Positions 10,896-21,951 of a DNA stretch of 64,000 bases are shown one piece after another. The stretch is taken from the NCBI GenBank assembly GCA_963931865.1, contig OZ007513.1, positions 8,498,155-8,562,154 on the forward strand, in the 5' to 3' direction. Position 1 is the first letter of the stretch. Each line of letters starts with the position of its first letter. Source of the DNA: Axinella damicornis (lineage: Eukaryota; Porifera; Demospongiae; Axinellida; Axinellidae). Under the pieces are notes generated by a model. It did no database searches. It was not told the DNA's origin and was given only the letters and a program-made list of their open reading frames with translations. The translations under genes and the position numbers were made by a program.

Positions 10896-11034
10896 CTGCA
10901 CAATCAATACATTAAGATTTTAACGTGTGTGTGTCTGTGAGTGACGGAAGTGGGATATTCGTGGGGCGGGACTAGACTATAGTGACGCGCGACCTTCGTA
11001 CTTTAATTTATTTACTGAACCTCGAACTCAGCGA

Positions 11035-11210
11035 AGAATGTTCGAGGGCCCGGGCATGGGCTGGAATCCAGCAAGCGCAATCGGGGACCAGCAGTCGAAG
11101 CGGACGTAATCGGGCGAGCAGCAGCTGGAAGCGGAGGCAAACGGGGAGCAGCAGTTGAAGCGGATGCTGCAATTGGGCCCGGGGGCAGCAGCTGAAGCGG
11201 ACGCACAGCT
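11035..11210. repeat. GC-rich minisatellite, about four imperfect units
   Basis: Imperfect units of about 35-45 bases share AGCAGC(A/T)G(A/G)AGCGGA cores between 11085 and 11200, flanked by CGGGCCCGGGCATGG-like sequence. No coding evidence. Confidence 0.6.
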
Positions 11211-13680
11211 ACTTGTATGAAATTAGTTAGATCTCATTCTGTCTCCAGCCCAATTTTTGAGACAGTTGACACAACTCACCTGCCCCAGACAACACATTAG
11301 AGGCAGTGCCAGGAAGGGAAAACGAGAGTAGGAGGAAGCTAGAGGAGCTGGAGAAACGTGCTCCATCCCCACTGAACTTCACACAGATCTACTGTACACT
11401 ACAGTACAAGGCTGATCAACTACTTCACTGAATTTTCATTTCTCGCTCACCATACCCACTACGCTATATAATCTTTTGAACAAAAGCACCATTAATCATC
11501 GCCTTACCCGATCTGAGGACGATCTAGCCCGCCAGCAAGCCAGGAGAGGCACAGAGCTGCACTTTTCACTGCCGTGTTTACATATTACTATGACGTATTT
11601 GGTATGCAGTTATCAAATTTAGGCAGTCTTTGACGGTTTGTCGAAAAATTGGTGGGATAGTCACACGGTCCATGACAGAGATTTGTGCAGTAGACCATCT
11701 AAATAGACGATATAGCTGATACGAAGTACCAAAAATAGGTTTTATCCATGTCAAAATTCAATACAAAAAACTGTTTTCAGTAAACTTTGCCATTATAGCG
11801 TACATTAATAATAGAGGTAGGCTGGGCTTAGTGCAGTGTGAACTTCGCTTTCTTGAAAAATGAGAGTCACACCGTAGGGAATGCTACTTGTAGTTTCAGG
11901 CAGTTGACTAAGTGTCCTTCCATCGTGGATGATCAGAGGTATGGTAGCTCCCTTCCCTGAGTGAGAAAACAACAGAATTTGAGTAGCTCCATAGAAACCA
12001 ATACAATTGATTCATTAGTGTGCGGAAAGTATACGGGATAGTTAACGGATAATCAACTCCGTGTCCTAGGATTTCTGGTAACGCGGGGTTGATTCATCTC
12101 CTTTGAGTATATAGGAATAGACAGCAACAATCACCAGATCTGAGCCGCCCTGTGAAGAGGAGCAGGAGGAGGCATGACTCACGGGACAATGCCTTGCTGC
12201 ACGTAGAGTCAATGTGATCGAACCAGGAAAAGTCCGATGAGAAGAGTAGACCCAAGTGTTAACAGTCAACAAGCTCGAGATGGTGAAGTAGGAGATGCAT
12301 GGTGTAATGCCTGCTTGAAGCATGGTGGTCCTTGCAGAGCTTTGCTCAGTGATGGCTGTACTAGAACTTCAGTGGTCGAGTCTGATTCATCTGTAGTGTA
12401 TGTTCGAAACATATATTATGGGCTGCTTCATGCTGAATGGGTGAACAATAGCGAGTAGTTACGGGTGGGTCTATACATGACATACATCTTGAATTGACTC
12501 TGCATGCTAATTGTTTAGCTCCTCTCGATCCTTATCCCTGGATGGATTCAAGGAGGCGGTCTCACAGGCCTTCTAGGCTTATGTCCACAAGGTCTTTCAC
12601 TGACCTTTTGCAATTGTGTGAGTGGCAATGTCTGAGGATTATATCGGTAGTGTCTGTTCACAGGACCAGACTATACTGGACTGGACTCACCCAAACGTCC
12701 ATAAAATGGCTTCTCCAGCCCTGTTCAGGGCAGAACTGAAGCTAAACATACCTGGACATCTGTAAGAAAGAAGTAAACTTCTGAACCTGATTCAGAACTT
12801 GCTTGTAGTGGTCTGTGGAACTGCTCCTTCTTTAGGTTAGGGTTAGGGTAGCCACTCTTGCGATACTGGGTAGTCTTGCCAGTGTGATTCTCAGCGGTTC
12901 GGTACGTGACAGAAAGTATCTTCAAACCACTGCACATCCACGTTTACAATCTCAGTTCCTTTGCCATGCACAAGTCGCATACTGTGAGCACACACAAATG
13001 GCTTCTCTGTAGCCGGATATACATAGGTTTCCAATTCAGAAGTTTGTATCTCATTTCCTGAGTACCACATTGGATTGGTTCTTGAATACGACAATGTAGA
13101 CCATCATGGGATATAGCTATTTACTCCCATACTCACGAGTACGGAGGAGTATGGGATCGACTGGAGTGGCCCAGTTACAAGTAATGAAGGCAATGATGTA
13201 ACTGTGCCCGAGCTTCCTTCGCTCACTTGAGAGCAAAAAGCAGCACTTGTTGACCTTCTGCAGACTGTAGAGACCAGTTCACCCTCTGGTGAGGCATGCT
13301 GGAAGTCTCAGTACATTGCCATCCGATGCTTTACCACTTCTTGTTTGTCTTAGATGTTTTTATGTGCCTTAAAATTGTACTCCCCCCTTGAAGCAGTGAG
13401 AAATGTGATTGGTCAAAACATTAGTTTTGCAAGGACTCCCACTTTGGGGGTAAATCTGGCATGTGTGTTTTTACTTGAGGCATTCACACATCCTAGCTTG
13501 GCATGCAAGAACTACTTGAGGAAATTTTATTTTATTTTTATTTTTTAATTATTAAAGCTGAAATTGTGGGTCAACCACAGGTACAAGACAAAACGCATAC
13601 AAAAGTATACAAAACAACACTATCTGTACTGTCGGGAAAGTTAGGTCAAGGCATATAACAAATGTTCAAATGTTCACCAG
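11211..13680. other. No gene recognised
   Basis: Several 60-85 codon ORFs occur on both strands (for example 12237-12458 plus and 12725-13094 minus) but none has a recognisable domain or consistent splice context. A short telomere-like repeat sits at 12832-12850. Confidence 0.4.
12832..12850 (+). repeat. Short interstitial telomere-like repeat
   Basis: TTAGGTTAGGGTTAGGGTA: two perfect TTAGGG units plus one degenerate unit. Too short to mark a chromosome end. Confidence 0.7.
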
Positions 13681-13983
13681 TTAGCTACTGGTTCTCGTAT
13701 GGCACCTGGATGCCAAGGTCAGGTCTTCCTCATTGACTGGTCTCCCAAAAGAGGACCGTGTGCCACGTACGCACATGATGGCCGAGCAAAGGATAGCGAA
13801 ACTTAGGCGGCACCTTAGCCATCCCATGACCATTGGGTATGGCTTCTCTCGCTTGTGTGACAGCATACTGACCAGACATTTGTAGAATGTGGATGCTTCC
13901 CGGCCCATACCACCAGTCGTAGTGAATACCAACTTGAGGAAGTCTAGCCAGTCAAAGAAGCGTATCATAATTACATTAACCAT
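13681..13983 (-). pseudogene. Reverse-transcriptase C-terminal fragment of a retrotransposon
   Basis: A 100-codon minus-strand frame reads LVFTTTGGMGREASTFYK, then HKREKPYPMVMGWLRCRLSF and IMCVRGTRSSFGRP. This pattern is common at the C-terminal end of retrotransposon polyproteins in cnidarian and sponge genomes, just after the RT domain. The catalytic YADD part is not seen here, so only the 3' end remains, as expected of a 5'-truncated insertion. Confidence 0.6.
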
Positions 13984-14364
13984 GCAGGCACCTGTTTTAT
14001 GCGCATTAATAATAAGACGTGCATATATATAGCCCCATTTGCTTCACATGGGATTATGGCAGGATGTAATAATTATAGTCATGCACATTATTTATATTTC
14101 ATGGGAAACACATAATTTTGACGCAAAATTTAATGGCACCCTGTAGTATAATCCCTCAAATACATAGCTTGTAGGAAGTGATCTCAGTTGAACGGTACAC
14201 CTAACGGTGGAAGCGATCTCAAACAATCAGTAAAGGGTGATGATGGAGTGGTTAAAGTTGAACATGTGACGTGTTATCACTTCATCATTGGCATGCACTG
14301 ACATGTATTAATAGAACAATATCATATACACAACGAAAGTATGAAAGATACTTAGTCCACAAAC

Positions 14365-14505
14365 TTAACAACAGTCAACACAGAAAAAGTCGTCCTTTTC
14401 AGCTTTCCTCTTGCTGATTTTGACACACCACTGGTGGAACCACTGGTTGCAACGGTCACACTGCACCCACAACGTGGTCTTCTTCTCCCTTTTCAGCACA
14501 CACTG
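14365..14505 (-). pseudogene. PHD-finger C-terminal exon
   Basis: On the minus strand the frame from about 14505 to a TAA at 14365-14367 reads CVLKREKKTTLWVQ, then CDRCNQWFHQWCV, then FFCVDCC and stop. The spacing C-x2-C ... W-F-H-x2-C ... C-x2-C is that of the second half of a PHD zinc finger, a histone-tail reader fold. The first cysteine pair is only partly visible (Cys in the AQC region). The upstream neighbour is a decayed HECT relic, so this is probably the tail of a transposon-derived or decayed gene; a live upstream exon cannot be excluded. Confidence 0.5.
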
Positions 14506-14556
14506 TGCTGGTTGTAAATATCACTGAAACAGTGAAGTATAGAGATGTATAAGTCC

Positions 14557-14787
14557 CTACACTGCACCAAATCCATCTTTTTCCGTGAAGCCGAGAAACA
14601 AGTGCTCCTTGAACTTCTCATAATCACCACCATGTGCTGTGGGGATCCTGAGCACAATTAAGTTCCCATGTGGATGCCGTAGGCAAAATGGACTTGGGAT
14701 CATGAAGGAACTCGATTCTAGGTTGTTTCAAACCCCAGCGGAGGGACCTCACTTGCTCCACTGACAAACACCAAATTGTCACTCATT
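14557..14787 (-). pseudogene. HECT-type E3 ligase C-lobe relic
   Basis: Reading from 14787 downward, one frame gives NLVFVSGASEVPPLGFE, a second gives PRIEFLHDPKSILPTASTWEL, and a third gives LRIPTAHGGDYEKFKEHLF followed by GFG near the stop. Together these follow the HECT C-lobe order (FVTGSSRLPPGGF, then LPTAxTC, then the LxLPxYxxxxxLxxxLxxAI..GFG end). At least two frame changes separate the blocks, and Trp occupies the place where the catalytic Cys is expected after TAST. It is therefore a broken, inactive relic. Confidence 0.55.
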
Positions 14788-14799
14788 GTACACTCCACC

Positions 14800-15875
14800 T
14801 CTCGTTCTGTGGAATCAGTATGACAGTTGGTGTGAAGAAAGATTCGTTGCACGCTCCCAATCCCACAGGGTGTTTATGTAGGTTAAAGCCCTCACCATTC
14901 ACTATTGGGTATGGCCTAAGTAAGAGCCCTCCCAAATTTGGACTTTAAACATCCTGGAACACTGGGCAGTATTAATTGGTCTCTGGCTGCGCCCTTGACC
15001 AATTAAGACTGCCTCAGTTCCATATTTTTGTTACCACCTCTGCCTTCGTCCTATATTAGTGCTTCCTTCCAGTATGCGTCAGGAAAGTCTAACCTACATA
15101 AGAAGTTAATAATCAGCGGCAGGTGTGAAGTGCAGTAAGTCTGAAGATAGAATTCTGTAATTCTATGGAGTTGAAGGTGCATTCTTCTTTTCTCTCAAAA
15201 TTCCGAAGCATTGTTAAGGACACGGTCATCAAGGGGTAACTCTTTCAACGTTTGAGAAGCAGCATCGACTTAGAAAGCTCTCACCCCCTGCATAGAACTT
15301 CTTTTGATCGTTAGAAGTTTCCGCAAGCACTGCTTTCTTTATGGTTACATCATAACTTTCTGAGACAACATTTGTGATGTCATCTTGTTCTCTGATCACC
15401 TGCAAGGTAACAAACTTGCTGAACAGCTTGTTGAGGAAGGATTGGATTGTGTCAGCTACGTACAAGATAAGTACTGGATCTTGGAAGCAAGTTAGAGTAC
15501 ACCGGGAAGTGTCAAACAGTTGTCCTATTCAAATTGAGCCAGACACACTTCGCTGTAAAGTGATACGAAAAACAAAAAGCCAGAACAAAAATCAGACACA
15601 TTCACAGAGGCTCAAACTGCAATGAAATATATAGTTCAATAATGGTTCAGCCTATGTGAGTTTCAACTCAGTGAAGATCGGGTTGATGAAGAATCCCAAC
15701 AGATGTGTCTTTCTAGAGGACGAAACACTAGACACAATACAGTACACTGGCTTCTCGTCACTCACTCCGGTCACTTTCTTCTGCCCAATCCCTCTATCTT
15801 GGCACACACCAGTTTGTTCACCACTTGTGTTTCTGCTGCCGCAGATGTTTTGACCATGAACCTAATGGAATTGAC
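14800..15875. other. No gene recognised; region left of the ISL2EU element
   Basis: A 78-codon minus-strand ORF (15229-15465) and a plus-strand ORF around 15656-15853 have no recognised domain. The sequence GTATTAATTGGTCTCTGGCTGCGCCCT (about 14969) recurs near 43232, so a dispersed repeat is present. Confidence 0.35.
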
Positions 15876-17816
15876 CATTCTCATTGATCCGTTCTACGTA
15901 AAGTGTTTTCCGTATACGTTCCGTAATATAACCGTATTTTATGGTCTGGGGGGCAGCTCCTGCAATCTAATGTATTGCGCACATAGGGGAAAACCCAACA
16001 TCGCTAGGTATTTACGGTCGTATTTTCGCGCGACACTATTCGATGGCAGCGGTCTTGTAAACACTGGACGACGAGAGATTTCATGCCCTTTTAGAGTTTG
16101 TTGCGACCTGAGACGAGGTACCTGTCGAAAGTTACGTCTGATATTTTACTGCCTGCAGCCTTCTGCTTGGAGACAAGGTTTGTGCACGATAGAATTAACC
16201 ATTGCGGCTGTTTTAACTTCACATCAGTGTTGTTTTCGCCGCACAGGTGTTCCCTGCATAGCTACAAGGGTGATTTCGGTGAATAGACCTCTTCCTAGCC
16301 GCGTCTTCACCAGTTCAGGTACTGCCAACAACAGCACTGTACTTTATAAGTCTGTAGCTAAATGAATGCAATCCTTGTGTAGCTACTAGTGTACAATGGA
16401 TAAATCTGCAGCTTTAGCTAGCTATTTACCTTCTCCTTGAATAACTAATAATAGTGGACCTAATGTAAAGGAGAAAAAGACGAGCAGAACTGCAGACTAT
16501 AGGTAATTCGTATAAATGATGAACTGACCTGATACCTTCTGCGTCTTACGTAGGGATGCCAAACCATACCTGTTGTGTGCCTGGTTGTTTCAACCGAAGT
16601 TCTCGGGAGAAGCACCTTAAGTTCTACCGCATCCCGAAAGACTGCGATGACAGGAAGGTATACCTAGTAAGGATACGGCGGGGAAAGGACTTTGTGGTAA
16701 CACAGAACACGAGAATTTGTAGCGCTCATTGGGAAGGAGGTGCCAAAACTGATGAAAACCCGTACCCTACAGTCTTTCCACTGAGACCATCTATTCGGCT
16801 ACACAAAAAGAGAAAAGCGCCAACTCCTCGTGAAGAGCCAGTGTACCCCAAAAGGAAGTACACAAAGTACAGCCCCTTCCAAAATAAGGGAATCCAGTGC
16901 GTTGCACTAGCATGTGATGTTGAGTGCCAATGTAACATTGAGGCATCCTCACACAAGCAGCTTGATAGCCTAAAAATTGAGTTAGCATCTGCGCTGGCCA
17001 AGATTAGGGTTCTTGAAACCAAGCTGTCCTCTACTCAATTCTGTATTGAGAGATTCATGGACAGTGATGAAGATCTCATGTACTACACTGGGTTTCCCAC
17101 CTATCAAACTTTTGCACTGTTATGGGAATACCTAGGAGATAGAGTTAACACTCTTTCACACAGTGCTACAGTCCAGCGAAACCCTTCGTCACTAAGGGGT
17201 AAAGACAGGAAGCTAACAGCAATGAATGAATTCTTCCTCGTGTTGGTTCGTCTCCGTCTAGGCCTTCAGCTAAATGACCTCGCTCATCGTTTTCAGATTT
17301 CAAGAGCAAGTGTATCAAGAATTTTTGTAACGTGGATCAACTTCCTCTATCACGAGTTTAAAGGGATTGACAACTTTTCCACAAGGGACCAGATTCAGAG
17401 AGATATGCCGAAATGTTTTGAAAGATATTCATTAACCCGAGTGATTCTTGACGCTACAGAAATAGAAATTGAGAAACCTTCGTCGTTGTACAGTCAATCT
17501 GCCACATGGTCTGCATACAAAAACTGTAACACATTTAAAGCACTCATTGGAATAGCGCCAGCAGGCTATATCACCTTTGTGTCACCACTATATTGTGGCA
17601 GCATATCTGACCAAAAGATCACAGAGGACTCGGGAATCCTTGATCTCCTGGAATGTGGGGATTCTGTGATGGCTGATAAGGGGTTTGACATTGAGCACTT
17701 ACTTGTGCAGCAAGGTGTTCTCCTTAATATTCCTCCATTTCGAATCAACCAGTTTACTCGACTGATCCCAGGACATGATTATGTAGTTGAACCCTTTCGG
17801 CTGTGCATTCACCCAC

Positions 17817-17996
17817 CTGACGCTTTCCTCTGACCAAGGAGGAACCACTAGCGATGTGAGAGTGGTCCCCAATGGTCATGATCTCCTTGGTGTCCCGTAC
17901 CCACAGCCGAAGGTCTAGTAGCTCCTGGTAGAACGGGCGAGCAGAGAGCGGTCTGTTGTTAGGACGGTCACCAGGGTTTCCAATTCGGATATCAGC
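17817..17996 (-). CDS. Orphan exon-like segment, spectrin-repeat-like, inside the insertion
   Basis: On the minus strand, 180 bases (60 codons, phase 0 to phase 0) lie between a strong acceptor (a very long pyrimidine tract ending TTCTTGCCAG) and a GTGGGT donor. The frame is fully open and reads ADIRIGNPGDRPNN..., then FYQELLDLRLWVRDTKEIM, then a Ser/Gly-rich end. The FYQELLDLRLWVRDTKEIM helix resembles the first helix of a spectrin-type repeat, though one helix is too little to be sure. No flanking exon of the same gene is visible, so I infer a captured gene fragment carried by the insertion. Confidence 0.4.
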
Positions 17997-18001
17997 CTGG
18001 C

Positions 18002-18345
18002 AAGAAGAGAGGGGAACGGCAGGAGGAGGAGGAGGAGGGGAAGGCTAGGGGAGAGGGGAAGGGGGAGGAAGGGGAACGGGGAGGGAGGGGAATGGAGAGG
18101 AGGAGGAGGAAAGGAAGGGCGAGGAGGAGGATGAGAGGAAGAGGAGGAGGGGGAGGAGGAGGAAGAGGAGGGGGGGGAAGGGGAGGGAGGGGAATGGGGA
18201 GGAGGAGGGGGGAGGGGGAGGGGAAGGGAGAGAGGGGAAGAAGGAGGGAGGGGAAGAAGGAGGGAGGGGAAGAAGGAAGGAGGGGAAGAAGGAGGGGGGG
18301 GGGGGGGGGGAAGGAAGGAGGAAGGGGGGAGGGGGGTGAAGGAGG
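18002..18345. repeat. Polypurine (plus) / polypyrimidine (minus) tract of about 340 bases
   Basis: Almost pure G and A on the plus strand, including GGGGAAGAAGGAGGGA repeats and a 17-base G run near 18294. It produces long false ORFs on both strands (Pro/Ser-rich on the minus, Arg/Gly-rich on the plus). It directly precedes the acceptor of the orphan exon at 17996. Confidence 0.95.
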
Positions 18346-18517
18346 GATTTGTGGAGGTAACATTCATGACAGGCAATACAGGGAATTTCCCTAGTCAGCT
18401 GGTTTGACTTGTAGTTTACACAAATACAAGTATTGAGGAATGAATGACAGACTAACAAACACATCACTGACATCAGAGAATAGCTGTGTTCAAATCTCTA
18501 CATGCTATATATGGAGG

Positions 18518-18584
18518 TAGCCTCGTTCCCAGTCCACCACCCAGCTTTTCTATTCATGCGTTGGAGAGCCTGGGAACGAGGCTA
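18518..18584. mobile_element. Short foldback MITE (TAGCCTCGTTCCCAG family)
   Basis: TAGCCTCGTTCCCAGTCC ... GCCTGGGAACGAGGCTA, nested inside the insertion within the transposase gene. Confidence 0.85.
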
Positions 18585-19169
18585 CCAATTCCCCATGCAC
18601 AAAACACACAAAGTGGGCTCTTGTACAGTGCACACATTATGACTCGGCTAATAATTATTTCCCATGCACAGCATTTCCAGATATAATTTTCCGCTTTAAA
18701 AATATCCAGTTTTGGTCCTTTTTGGCATAAATCCATCTCAACTTGTAGGGCCCCCATTTCCAGCGACGATTGCCTGATTTTCAGCTACTCCAGGTCGGCA
18801 TTTTACAAGGAAGTTCGCTGTGGTTACAGTCACATGTGTGCTTATGATGGCAACCATCAGCTTAGTGCAGCAGAAACCATAAGAACTAGGCGAATAGCCT
18901 CACTTAGAATTCATGTGGAACGGGCCATCGGAAGAATAAAGAATTTTAAACTTTTTGCTTGCCCAATTCCACTTTCAATGGTTAGTGTTGTTGACCAAGC
19001 ATTTTATGTGTGTTGTATGCTCACTAAGTTTCAAAGTCCCCTTGTTTCATGATATCATTGCAGCCAATTGTGAATCTGTGAGTTGTGCATGAATTTGTAT
19101 GCTCAGCATAGAATAGTCAGAGGGGTAAGTTCCACCTATACATATTATGGGTACATGTAGGAGAATACC

Positions 19170-19276
19170 TAGTCTCGGTCCCAGACCCAACCAACCCCAG
19201 CACGGATCGCTTTTAGTATACTGCCATGGAAAGCGATACATACACACGCTGGATAAACGGTCTGGGAACGAGACTA
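19170..19276. mobile_element. Foldback MITE, TAGTCTCGGTCCCAGACCC subfamily
   Basis: Inverted ends TAGTCTCGGTCCCAGACC and GGTCTGGGAACGAGACTA around an inner inverted block with GATCGCTTTTAGTATACTG. The same subfamily occurs at 37297-37389 and 43555-43670, sharing CCAACCCCAGCACGGATCGC. Confidence 0.85.
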
Positions 19277-19380
19277 TAGAGAATACCATGCATGCATCCA
19301 CATTCTTTGGAGTTATAGTGTAGTTGGCTTCATACCATTCTCCCACTGAATAGGACATCACACTTGAAACATTGTCATTT

Positions 19381-21136
19381 CTATTTGGGACCATTAAAAT
19401 GTACATTCATAGGTGCTAAACACTGGGTATAAAATTCCTCAAGCTTAGCTACCATTGAAGTTACAAAACTATCATCTTTGTAAATGCGTTCCAAGTGTGT
19501 GTTTTCATTTTCAGTATCTACATCCTTGAGGTATACCACAAAGTCACACCACTCTCGGCTTGTGATATATAGTTGACCCTGAATCTGGTAAAAATGTGCA
19601 TGCTCTCTCTTCAGTTTTGGTATACCGTCTTGTGTTGCACAACAGAAGTTTCTGTCCATGCATGCTTGCAAAACTGTGCCACTGCGATGCTTATATGGAC
19701 ACTTAATCTCCAACAGTCCATCAGGGGGGTAGGTTTGGGCGTCATGGACAAGACCATCTGGTGATGCTCCAAAATAGCCAGTATAAGGATGAAGGAAAAG
19801 GCCACAATCTTGAACAGAAACTTGCTTTCCTTGTTGCTGCTGGAACTTAACGTACCTAGCCTTCGCTTCAGGTTCAAACCTCCGCCCATGTTCTATTGCC
19901 ACTGTTGATATCCTGCGAGGACATAACAGGTCTTTCACCACTGATTTCACTTTGCTGGGGTCATGGTGCTGGAACCAGGTAGAGTGACAGACACGCCCAA
20001 AGTTAGAAGCAGTTATCCTGCAAGTGCGGTACTGTAGCCATTGTTCGTTTGCAGCTTGTCCTCTTGTCTGGTGTTCAATCTGTTCTGCCTCCTGGGCTGT
20101 CACACACATAACCTCCTTCAAAGCTGATGTAGCAGACGCCAGTTCCTCTTCAGTCAATGGAAACTGGTGGGGAAGAGTAGCACCTCTTGGTACAACAGGT
20201 GAAGCCGTTAGTTGCATGAGCCAACCAGTGGAATAGCCCAGCCCCTTCAGACCCCCTTTAAAAGCAGCAAGACGGTGATCATCTGTGTGACGCTCTGTGG
20301 GTGGACGGGGGTCATATCGATCCGCTGTTGGCCGTGCAGGGATATCAAGATCCTGTTTCACCTTGGGTTTTTTGAACACGTGTTTGTACCTGTGTTGGCG
20401 GAATGGTTCTCTTTACAGGTCTATGCCACTGCTGCAGACGATCCGTGCAGGTTCCCTCTTTGTTTAATCCCTGTGTAACGAAGTCTTGGGTAGCATAGAG
20501 CAGGGCAGCTACGTGGCTACATGCAGCAGAAGGCCATTCCCCTGCTGGGCAAGTACAATGGCCAGTTAAAACTTTCACAGGGGTTTTTTGTACACAGAGT
20601 TCTACCCTGTACTTTTCTTTCTTCATCGAAGCATGCACTTTTGCTGAGATGTAGCACAGACCAGCTCTGCTGCTGTTGTGCTTGTAGTCATGTACATACT
20701 TTTCAGCATAGAAATTCTCCCCCTTCTTAGATCGGAATGCATCCATTTGGCCACCGTCTGATGTCACTGCCCTGCTTGTAATTAAATACTCTATTATGAC
20801 AGGGGTGTTAATGTTCGGAATTTTCCCCAAGCCATTACACCAATCATTAGCAGGGGCCAAGGGAGGCAAATTTTCCTTACCACCGGGAACAATACTGAGT
20901 GATTCTCGTTTACGTTGGAGGTTTGCCCCATCGTCAGGATCAGTCAATCGATTTGTAAGTCCAGCTTCAACATACGCTTTGACCCGCCTAACCAACTCTT
21001 CCTTTGACCCAGAGACATGTGCTCCTCTGCACTGAAGCCATCGTTTCAGTTCATCCTTCTTAAGGAGCTCTGGAGGTCGGCCTTTAAGTGATGCACCAGG
21101 TATGTCGTTCTCAGTGAGGGATACACAATGGTCCAT
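19381..21136 (-). pseudogene. SAP-SWIM-YqaJ nuclease gene of the ISL2EU element, one frame break
   Basis: The 5' part (20345-21136, about 263 codons) has an ATG, a SAP DNA-binding motif (LLKKDELKRWLQCRGAHVSG..EELVRR, about residues 24-55) and a SWIM zinc finger (CTCPAGEWPSAACSHVAALL, about 203-222). The 3' part (19381 to about 20379, about 332 codons) has the YqaJ-type exonuclease fold: RTCRITASNFG, then FGASPDGLV and LLEIKCPYKHR with the metal-binding Asp and Glu-x-Lys. The two parts overlap in adjacent frames at a run of six A (about 20365-20371), so one base gain or loss separates them; joined, the protein would be about 590 residues. The enzyme is inferred to assist transposition by trimming DNA ends. 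It is convergent with the transposase. A sequencing error in the A run is possible. Confidence 0.75.
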
Positions 21137-21951
21137 GTCGCAATCCTACAACGATAGATTAACAATTTATGTATAAATCAAACAGCAGCTCGCTTCTATG
21201 GCATATCAGCACCAGGTTTGAGCACTGTTCTCAGCTGCAGCCAACATAGCTAGCTATCAGTGATCACAAGTGGAAACTTACTCTCCAAACAAGCACTGAC
21301 TGAAGCAGACGAGGGCTGATGATGCAGCTAGCCGCTTATAGCTATCCAGGGAGTACCTATGCAGCGAGAACAAGACCGATAACAAGTTAAAACAGTCGCT
21401 AGTTTAATTCTTACCGTGAACAAACCTTGCACAAGGCTTGAGGCAGTAAAATACCAGTATTCCGGGACGTAACTTTTGACAGGTACCTCGTCTCAGGTAG
21501 CAACAAACTCGAAAAGGGCATGAAATCTCTCGTCGTCAAGTGCTAACAAGACCGCTGCCATCGAATAGTGTCGCGCGAAAATACGACCGTAAATACCTAG
21601 CGATGTTGGGTTTTCCCCTATGTGCGCACTATATTAGATTGCCGGGACTGCCCCCCAAAAAGAATTTACGGAGTAGTATACGGTTCAATGAGAACGGTCT
21701 ATTACGTACTTGTAGTCATATGAAAGTGCAACCTCTCTATCAGCCAATTACAAATCAAGTACATGTACATGAGGCTGGCTATAATGAGGAAGTTACATCT
21801 GTGAGTGACTTTCCAAATGGCAATCCTAAACTAAAAGGAACGTATCATTCGTGCTATATACATAGTTTCTGATTCATGCACAATGAGTGAGTGTATTGTT
21901 CATCCACAAATTTTGAATTGGTTCTTATTTGTCGTACACATACCAACTCAG

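Larger units (their letters stand above)
17741..18840. mobile_element. Insertion inside the transposase gene (about 1.1 kb)
   Basis: The interval between the IPPF codon end (17740) and the resumption of transposase sequence (about 18840) does not belong to the transposase. It contains a 180-bp minus-strand exon-like segment, a 340-base polypyrimidine/polypurine tract and a nested hairpin MITE (18518-18584). I could not define terminal repeats or a target-site duplication, so the mechanism is unknown; exact ends are uncertain by tens of bases. Confidence 0.65.
16556..19052 (+). pseudogene. THAP-domain DDE transposase, split by a 1.1-kb insertion
   Basis: The open frame from ATG 16556 encodes an N-terminal THAP zinc finger (residues 1-80: CCVPGC ... 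ICSAHW), a basic linker, a coiled-coil-like stretch (about 135-160), a helix-turn-helix (LNDLAHRFQISRASVSRIF, about 245-263) and the front of a DDE_Tnp_4-type catalytic domain. The first Asp is in VILDATE and the second in VMADKGFD. Family sequence stops after IPPF (17740), and the frame then runs through foreign sequence to a stop at 17833. The missing end, with the catalytic Glu in RIHVERAIGRIKNF, is found in frame at about 18840-19052 with its own stop. The protein would bind the element's TIRs and cut DNA, but this copy cannot make an intact catalytic triad. Confidence 0.85.
15948..21656. mobile_element. ISL2EU/Harbinger-like DNA transposon, about 5.7 kb, long TIRs
   Basis: Terminal inverted repeats of about 200 bases: 15948-16140 (starting GGGGGGCAG, through ATTGCGCACATAGGGGAAAA and CTAGGTATTTACGGTCGTAT to GACGAGGTACCTGTC) match 21475-21656 in inverse. 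Weaker inverted similarity (GACCrTTCTCATTGA) extends to about 15872 and 21700, so the true ends may lie slightly further out. Two convergent genes lie between: a THAP-DDE transposase on the plus strand and a SAP-SWIM-YqaJ protein on the minus strand. A THAP transposase paired with a YqaJ nuclease is the known hallmark of ISL2EU elements. Both genes are damaged, so this copy is probably immobile, although the arms remain very similar, which suggests recent activity. Confidence 0.85.

Noticed and set aside
12832..12850. Telomere or chromosome end
   Set aside because: Only about three units, interstitial.
15703..16365. 220-codon plus-strand ORF
   Set aside because: Runs across the ISL2EU terminal inverted repeat and has no domain; composition is not protein-like.
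17915..18394. Long Pro/Ser and Arg/Gly ORFs on both strands
   Set aside because: Produced by the polypurine tract; no codon structure or domain.
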